This document shows positions 5,517-10,271 of a stretch of 10,271 bases of DNA, piece after piece (position 1 is the stretch's first letter; each line of letters opens with the position of its first letter). Where the stretch lies: positions 1 through 10,271 of the forward strand of contig JAHFTI010000101.1 in assembly GCA_023265535.1 (NCBI GenBank). The letters run 5' to 3'. The notes beneath the pieces are model-generated. The model was not told the DNA's origin, made no database searches, and was given only the letters and a program-made list of their open reading frames with translations. This DNA is from Opitutaceae bacterium (GTDB lineage: Bacteria > Verrucomicrobiota > Verrucomicrobiia > Opitutales > Opitutaceae). The position numbers were made by a program, and so were the translations under genes.

Positions 5517-7181
5517 TTATTGTAATATTTTAAGAGATTTTTGCGGGTAAGCTCTGTGGCAGTCCAGTAGTTGTTCGTGGAGTTTCAGTTTTCCAATCAC
5601 CGCTGAGCCGGCACAGAGGCTGACACGGTTCCCGTTGACTCGGCTTCCCTGCAGTTGAAAGACGACTTCGTCGAGGGCTGTTCCGGCGGGTAGCCGCACC
5701 TCGCGTTCCTGCGCCCCGAGATTGACGGCGACCAGCAGCCTGTCCTCGGCTTGCGACCGTTCGAAAACAAGCAGCCCGCCTTCCGTCTCCAGGGCGCGAA
5801 AGCTGCCCAGCCGGAGCGCCGGATGTGCCCTGCGCAAGGCCAGCAGGCGGCGGGTCAGCTGAAGGCATGAAGCGGGCTGTGCCTCCTGGTTTTCCACACA
5901 GAGCCTGGCATGTTCCGCGGGAACCGGCAGCCACGGGGTGACGGTGCTGAAGCCCGCAGCCGGGCCTTCGCTTGTCCACGGCATGGGGGTGCGGCAGCCA
6001 TCGCGGCCCTTGTTGAGGGGCCAATTCGCCTTGCCGAACGGATCCTGGATCTGCTCCAGGCTGAGTTCAGCCTGCGGCAGGCCCAGCTCCTCGCCCTGGT
6101 AAAGGAAAAGGGTGCCGCGCAGGCACAGCAGCAGGGTCAGCCACAGTTCGGGCGTGGCCTCCGGGGCCGCCCAGCGCGAGGCCACGCGCGGCGCATCGTG
6201 GTTGGAGAAGGCCCAGGCGGGCCAGGCGCTCGTCGCCACGCCCTTTTGCCAGGCTTCCATGTGGCGTGCGATCTGCGCCGGTCCCTGGCGCTCACCCAGC
6301 AGCAGGAAGGAGTAGGCCGTGTGCAGGCGTTTCTCGCCGCTCGTGTACTCGACCATGCGGCCGTGATTGTCCGCGGAGCCGATCTCGGCGACCGCCATGC
6401 GCCCCCCGTGGGAATCCAGCAGCTTCCGTATCCGTTCGATGAATACAAGGTTCCCGGGCTGGCACACGTTGTGGACGTGCCGCTGCATCAGGACGGGGCT
6501 GGTCCCGCGTTTCGACGGGGGAAGCGGCGGATTGTCCCGCAGGCTCCGGTCGTGGAAATAGAAGTTCGCGGTGTCCAGGCGGAAACCGTCCACGCCGCGC
6601 CGCAGCCAGAAGTCGGCAATTCCAAGTATGGCCTCCTGCACCTCCTCGCAGTGGAAATTCAGGTCCGGCATCTCGCGGAGAAAGTTGTGCAGGTAGTACT
6701 GTCCCCTGCGCGGCTCCCAGGTCCAGGCCGGGCCGCCCATCCAGCTCTGCCAGTTGTTGGGAGGGGACCCGTCCGGCCTCGCCTCGGCCCAGACATACCA
6801 ATCCGCCTTCGGATTCTCCCGGTCCCGGCGGCTTTCCAGGAACCAGGGATGCTCCAGCGCCGTGTGCGACCACACCTGGTCGATGAGCACCTTCAGCCCC
6901 CGCGCATGGGCCTCTCCGAGCAGGGCGTCAAAGTCGGCAAGGGTCCCGAAGAGCGGGTCGACGGCGCAGGCGTCGCTCACGTCGTAGCCGAAGTCGCGCA
7001 TGGGCGAGCGGAAGAAGGGGGATATCCAGATGCCGTCCACCCCGAGGCTCGCCACGTGATCGAGGTGGCGCAGGATTCCCCTGAGATCGCCGACCCCGTC
7101 GTCATTGCTGTCCGCAAAGCTCCGCGGGTAGATCTGGTAGAGCGTGGCTCCCCGCCACCAGGGTTCATCTGCTTCGTGCAT
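5517..7181 (-). CDS. GH13 subfamily 23-type alpha-glucosidase
   Basis: A 554-residue enzyme without a signal peptide, so probably cytoplasmic, hydrolysing alpha-glucosidic bonds of maltose-type or sucrose-type oligosaccharides by a retaining mechanism. The GH13 barrel starts at once (WWRGATLYQIYPRSF, 8-22). Conserved regions: DQVWSHT at 101-107, GFRLDTANFYFHD at 199-211 with nucleophile Asp203, MAVAEIG at 262-268 with acid/base Glu266, and FSNHDAPRV at 325-333 with transition-state Asp329. The NFYFHD...LRDNPP stretch and KGRDGCRTPMPW are hallmarks of the GH13_23 group (Xanthomonas and Halomonas alpha-glucosidases). A C-terminal beta domain follows from about 450; the last 20 residues (from LHEQLLD) look like a non-family extension. 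Start ATG 7181 has a weak AAAGG six bases upstream. It lies 86 bases downstream of the GH92 frame in the same direction, so co-transcription is likely, and its 3' end faces the tRNA. Confidence 0.93.
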   Translation of the reverse strand: MHEADEPWWRGATLYQIYPRSFADSNDDGVGDLRGILRHLDHVASLGVDGIWISPFFRSPMRDFGYDVSDACAVDPLFGTLADFDALLGEAHARGLKVLIDQVWSHTALEHPWFLESRRDRENPKADWYVWAEARPDGSPPNNWQSWMGGPAWTWEPRRGQYYLHNFLREMPDLNFHCEEVQEAILGIADFWLRRGVDGFRLDTANFYFHDRSLRDNPPLPPSKRGTSPVLMQRHVHNVCQPGNLVFIERIRKLLDSHGGRMAVAEIGSADNHGRMVEYTSGEKRLHTAYSFLLLGERQGPAQIARHMEAWQKGVATSAWPAWAFSNHDAPRVASRWAAPEATPELWLTLLLCLRGTLFLYQGEELGLPQAELSLEQIQDPFGKANWPLNKGRDGCRTPMPWTSEGPAAGFSTVTPWLPVPAEHARLCVENQEAQPASCLQLTRRLLALRRAHPALRLGSFRALETEGGLLVFERSQAEDRLLVAVNLGAQEREVRLPAGTALDEVVFQLQGSRVNGNRVSLCAGSAVIGKLKLHEQLLDCHRAYPQKSLKILQ

Positions 7182-7211
7182 GGCCTGCCTTTGGAAGGGT
7201 GTCGTGTCTCG

Positions 7212-7232
7212 CCGGACGCCATGGGCGTCCGG
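7212..7232 (-). promoter_or_regulatory. Perfect hairpin between GH92 and GH13
   Basis: CCGGACGCC (7212-7220) and GGCGTCCGG (7224-7232) are exact inverted copies with a 3-nt loop. On the minus strand the hairpin lies 35 bases after the GH92 stop and 30 bases before the GH13 start. No T-tract follows. It may act as an RNA-processing or attenuation element that sets the ratio of the two enzymes, or as an end-protecting stem. Confidence 0.45.
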
Positions 7233-7267
7233 GTGAGTTGTAGGGGTGGAGTGAATACAGTTGTGCC

Positions 7268-9049
7268 TCAGCGGAACTGCAGGGTTCCCCCGTCGGTCAG
7301 CGCGGAGTGGGGCAGGAGGGTGCGCAGCCTGAGCTTGCCATCGAGGAGCACCTCGCCCGTGCCTTGGCCAATCCTCAGGATCTCGAAAGCGGGCTTGCCC
7401 GGCACCTGCAGGCGTGCCCGCCGGACCAGGGGCACCCCCAGCACATGGTCGCCTGATGCGGGATCCACCGGATAGAAGCCCAGGGTCGCGTAGATGTACC
7501 AGGCACTCATCTGCCCGCAGTCATCGTTGCCCAGCAGGCCGTCAGGGGCGTCCTTGTAGAAGCTTGAGCACACCTGCCGCGTGAGTTCCCCCACGCGCTC
7601 CGGCTTGTCCGAGAAGGCATAGAGCCAAATGATGTGGTGGCAGGGCTCGTTGCCGTGCGCATACTGGCCGATCATCGCCTCCTGCCCCAGGAATTTGTCG
7701 GCCGTGCCCTGGTGCAGGCTGAAGAACGTGTCGAGCATGCCCGTGAACGCCGTGCGCCCTCCCATGAGGCGGATCATTCCTTCCACGTCGAAATGGGCGG
7801 GTGTCCAGGTGTACTGCCATGCATTGGCCTCGGTGTAGTCACCGGGATTGTTCATGGGAGACGTGGCCTTCACGGGGTCAAACGGGGTGCGCCATTTTCC
7901 CTGGGAGTCACGCCCCCTCATGAGCCGGGTTTCCGGGTCGTGGAGGTTCCGGTAATGCAGGGCGCGCCTGACGAAGGTTTGGGCCAGGTCCTTCCTGCCC
8001 AGCTGCGCGGCCATCGCGGCGATGCAATGGTCGTCATAGGAGGTCTCGAGGGTGCGTGAGACCGACTCGATGGGCACCAGGTCGAAGGGATAGTATCCGT
8101 AACGTTCCAACAGTGCCCAATCGGAGTTCAGGTGCGGGACCGTTGAGCTGCTCACCATGGCCTCCAGGGCCTCGTTCGCATCGAAGCCACGAAAGCCGCG
8201 ACTGTATGCCGCTGCGATCACGGGGATGGCGTGGTTGCCGATCATGCAGTGATTCTCCTGTCCCCAGGCGGTCCAGATTGGCAGGTAGCCCTGCGCCTTG
8301 TGGTGCGCGAGCATCGACCTGATGATGCCGTCGACGCGCTCGGGAGCCACGAGGGTGAGCAGGGGGAAGGCCGCGCGATAGGTGTCCCAGAGCGAGAGGG
8401 TGGTGTAGTACTCTCCTCCCTCGGCCTTGTGGATCCTGTCGTCGGCCCCGCGATAGCTGCCGTCGACATCGGCCAGGTTGGTGGGGTGAAGGAGAAGGTG
8501 GTAGAGGGCGGTGTAGAAGATGCGCCGTGTCGCCGGGTCGGCCTCGATCTCGATGCGGCGCAGCAGTGCGTTCCATTTCTGCCTGGCGGCCAGCCTCGCG
8601 GCATCAAAGCCCCAGCCGGGCTGCTCGGCCTGCATGTTGGCCTTGGCGCCCTCGATGCTCACCGAGGACAGGGCCACCTTCACCTGCAGCTTGGCGCCGT
8701 CCCGGAGCCGGAAGCGCAGCGCATGACGGGGAGCCTTGTCCCCCGGCTTGCCCGGGAGTGTCTCCACCTGCGTCGCGGGCTGGTCGAACACCAGCGTGAA
8801 GAAATACCGCCGCTTCACCCAGTTGTCGGTCGAGCAGGTGCCGGAGATCTGGGTCGGGCTGTCGATGTGTATCAGGCTGTCCACTACAAGGGGACGGTTC
8901 TGGAAGCGGAGGCCGTGCTGCAGGTCGACGCGCACCGTGGCCTCCTCCCCTGGGAAGGTGTACCGGTGCAGGGCCACGCGCTCGGTGCAGGTGAGCTCCA
9001 CCTTCACCCCGTCCCCAAGCACCACCGCATAGTACCCCGGCTCGCCCGT
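7268..9049 (-). pseudogene. GH92 alpha-mannosidase, catalytic body downstream of an in-frame stop
   Basis: This frame continues directly, without a shift, from the TAA at 9050-9052 and encodes about 593 codons of a GH92 exo-alpha-mannosidase, a Ca2+-dependent inverting family acting mostly on alpha-1,2/1,3-mannosides. It begins in the middle of the N-terminal beta-sandwich (PGYYAV...ELTCTERVALHRYTFP). The catalytic (alpha/alpha)6 domain is intact: SLWDTYRAAFPL, GFRGFDANEALEAM, SYDDHC, GDYTEANAWQY with the likely general acid Glu (codon near 7829), AHGNEPCHH, and GNDDCGQMSAWY, the region of the catalytic Asp base. It ends with TGA at 7268. The only in-frame start available, GTG 9025, lies inside the sandwich with no signal peptide or ribosome binding site, so independent translation of a working enzyme is doubtful. 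The clean frame over 590 codons means the break is recent or an error in the sequence. Confidence 0.85.
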
Positions 9050-9052
9050 TTA
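9050..9052 (-). other. In-frame TAA nonsense codon in GH92
   Basis: The reading frame gives SAYDKAS, stop, TGEPGYYAV. In GH92 proteins I recall the pattern S-H-x-x-E-x-A-x-PGYY, and the stop falls at the Glu four residues before PGYY. A single G to T change (GAA to TAA) would explain it. The flanking frame is unbroken on both sides. Confidence 0.85.
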
Positions 9053-10271
9053 GCTTGCCTTGTCGTAGGCGGTGCTTCCGCGCTCCGGTTTCCAGCCGGC
9101 GGAGGGCAGCAGGAGGATGTCTCCCAGTTCGGAGATCCCGGTGCCGCTCAGGCGTGTCTGGGAAAAGCCCAGGAGCTGCGGGTCGCGGTACTGGTAGCCG
9201 CTGGTGTGGTCCCAACCCGTGTCCCGGTTGTCGGGTCCGGGTTGCACCAGGCCGAAGGGGAGGCAGGGGCCGGGGAAGGTGTGCCCCGTGCCATCGGTGC
9301 CACTGAAGACATTCACTTCCCGGGTGTGGTCCAGTGCGGCCTCCGCGGGATCGGGGGCGATGGGAAAACTCACCTGCCTGAGCAGGGTCTCACCCATGGG
9401 GCGCAGGGTGACGCGGCGGGGCTTGCCGGTGCCGGCATCGAGAAGCTCCACCCCGAAGCGCAGCGGCCCGCCGCTCTCCTGGCGGACGACCGGGGCCTGC
9501 GGGCTCTCCAGCGGGAGACGCGCAACAGGGCTGTAGTGAAGGTCCCTGAAACCCGCGACCGGGTGTACCTTGGTGACCGTCTCTCGCGCCTCCAGTTCGT
9601 GTGCAAGGACCAGGGCGCCGTGGGTGAAATGGATTTCGTTCCTGGCATCCCGGTGCACGAGGGTCTCGGGCTTGAACTCGAGGGTGAGGGTCCTTGGTTC
9701 GCCGCCACCGCGCACCGTGAAGAGGAGGAATCCGTCCTTTTCGACGAAGGGCAGGCTGGCCTCCAGCCGCGTCGCCCAGGCGGGTCGTCGTACTTGAAGC
9801 GCCACCACGGGCGCCTGTGTCGTGATCCTGAATTCCAGCGTGTTGCCCCGGGGGTATTCGGTCCGTTCCTCCACCCGCACCCTGTGTCCCCCAAGCTCCG
9901 TCTCGACAACGCAGGGACCGAGGAGGCCCGCCACGAGGGTGTTTCCGTGCTTCAGCCACATGTGCTGGATGTAGTAGGGTGCGATGCGACCCGCGTTGGG
10001 CACGCAACACACGGCGGCATCCTGGTGCACGGGACTGTACTTGTACCTGCATTGGGTGGGGTGCGCCGGATCCCCGTTGAGCGGGCCGCTCATCTCGTAG
10101 GAATTGTCGCTCTTGAGGTAGGCGATGCCCTCGCCCCTGGGATGGCGCGCACCCTGTGCGGCGTTGAAGAACAGCCTTTCAACGCGGTCCGCAAAGTCGG
10201 GACGTCCCGTCTTCAGCAGCAGTTCGGCGTAGGAATGCAGGAGCTCCTGCAGGGAGCAGTACTCGTAGCCA
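9050..10271 (-). CDS. GH127-like enzyme fused to the N terminus of GH92 (5' end outside window)
   Basis: The frame is open from the right edge to TAA 9050. The first part is the C-terminal half of a GH127-type (DUF1680, beta-L-arabinofuranosidase-related) protein: EYC at 10264-10256 and CCVPN at 10009-9995 correspond to the Glu-x-Cys and Cys-Cys ligands of the catalytic Zn site, where one Cys is the nucleophile in HypBA1. Its C-terminal beta domains run to about 9362 (TLRPMGETLLRQVSFP). After a linker of roughly 14 residues, a GH92 N-terminal domain begins at about 9319 (EVNVFSGTDGTGHTFPG, LPFGLVQPGPDNR, GFSQTRLSGTGISELGD). There is no stop, new start codon with signal peptide, or gap between the two families. 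The frame then hits TAA where family members usually have Glu. The start and any signal peptide of the GH127 part lie outside the window. The exact GH family (127, 146 or another DUF1680 group) is uncertain. Confidence 0.85.
   Translation of the reverse strand, partial: GYEYCSLQELLHSYAELLLKTGRPDFADRVERLFFNAAQGARHPRGEGIAYLKSDNSYEMSGPLNGDPAHPTQCRYKYSPVHQDAAVCCVPNAGRIAPYYIQHMWLKHGNTLVAGLLGPCVVETELGGHRVRVEERTEYPRGNTLEFRITTQAPVVALQVRRPAWATRLEASLPFVEKDGFLLFTVRGGGEPRTLTLEFKPETLVHRDARNEIHFTHGALVLAHELEARETVTKVHPVAGFRDLHYSPVARLPLESPQAPVVRQESGGPLRFGVELLDAGTGKPRRVTLRPMGETLLRQVSFPIAPDPAEAALDHTREVNVFSGTDGTGHTFPGPCLPFGLVQPGPDNRDTGWDHTSGYQYRDPQLLGFSQTRLSGTGISELGDILLLPSAGWKPERGSTAYDKAS

Noticed and set aside
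5078..5533. Protein-coding frames over the tRNA and intron
   Set aside because: They overlap a structured tRNA-intron unit; the translated sequence is not domain-like and no homing endonuclease motif is present.
5910..7475. 521-codon open frame on the plus strand across GH13 and the gap to GH92
   Set aside because: Antisense to a well-supported GH13 gene, spans an intergenic gap and shows no recognisable motif.
9023..9025. GTG 9025 as a true start of a separate GH92 gene
   Set aside because: It lies inside the conserved GH92 N-terminal domain, lacks a signal peptide and ribosome binding site, and the frame upstream of the stop is the missing part of the same domain.
9050..9052. Recoding of TAA as an amino acid
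   Set aside because: Selenocysteine uses TGA and pyrrolysine TAG. TAA ends the GH13 gene here, and no recoding element was evident.

Overview
This is a GC-rich bacterial chromosome segment with long open frames, mostly weak or absent Shine-Dalgarno sequences and a large share of carbohydrate- and peptide-degrading enzymes. The mix of a DUF2264 protein, a family S46 dipeptidyl peptidase, GH127-like, GH92 and GH13_23 enzymes and a secreted metallophosphoesterase fits a saprophytic polymer degrader. A GC-rich member of the Verrucomicrobiota (Opitutae-like) is my best guess, but this is inference from gene content; no taxonomic marker was aligned.

Layout, left to right. 1-208: non-coding stretch starting with a GATGTCG heptamer tandem repeat. 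236 onward (+): exported DUF2264 protein whose recognisable domain ends near 1440 but whose frame has no stop until 2074, well inside the next gene. 1606-1627: perfect hairpin. 1695-3911 (+): intact exported S46 dipeptidyl peptidase with a DPP7-type specificity residue. 3919-3974: two hairpins between convergent genes. 3991-4932 (-): Tat-like exported calcineurin-type phosphoesterase. 5198-5494 (+): a tRNA-Ile(CAU) gene split by a 221-nt group IC3 (Azoarcus-like) intron. 5517-7181 (-): cytoplasmic GH13_23 alpha-glucosidase. 7268 to the right edge (-): one long reading frame that joins the end of a GH127-like enzyme to a complete GH92 alpha-mannosidase, broken by a single in-frame TAA at 9050-9052.

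How the genes relate. The right-hand minus-strand block reads GH127/GH92 then GH13, 86 bp apart, and looks like a glycan-use operon: Zn/Cys-dependent beta-arabinofuranosidase-type activity, alpha-mannose removal, then alpha-glucoside hydrolysis. The left-hand plus-strand pair (DUF2264, S46) are exported hydrolases. The intron-bearing tRNA lies between the blocks, in a region divergent from the phosphoesterase and convergent with GH13.

The most striking items are the tRNA-Ile(CAU) intron, which appears to be inserted between U33 and C34, the GH127-GH92 in-frame fusion, and the isolated nonsense codon in the GH92 domain.
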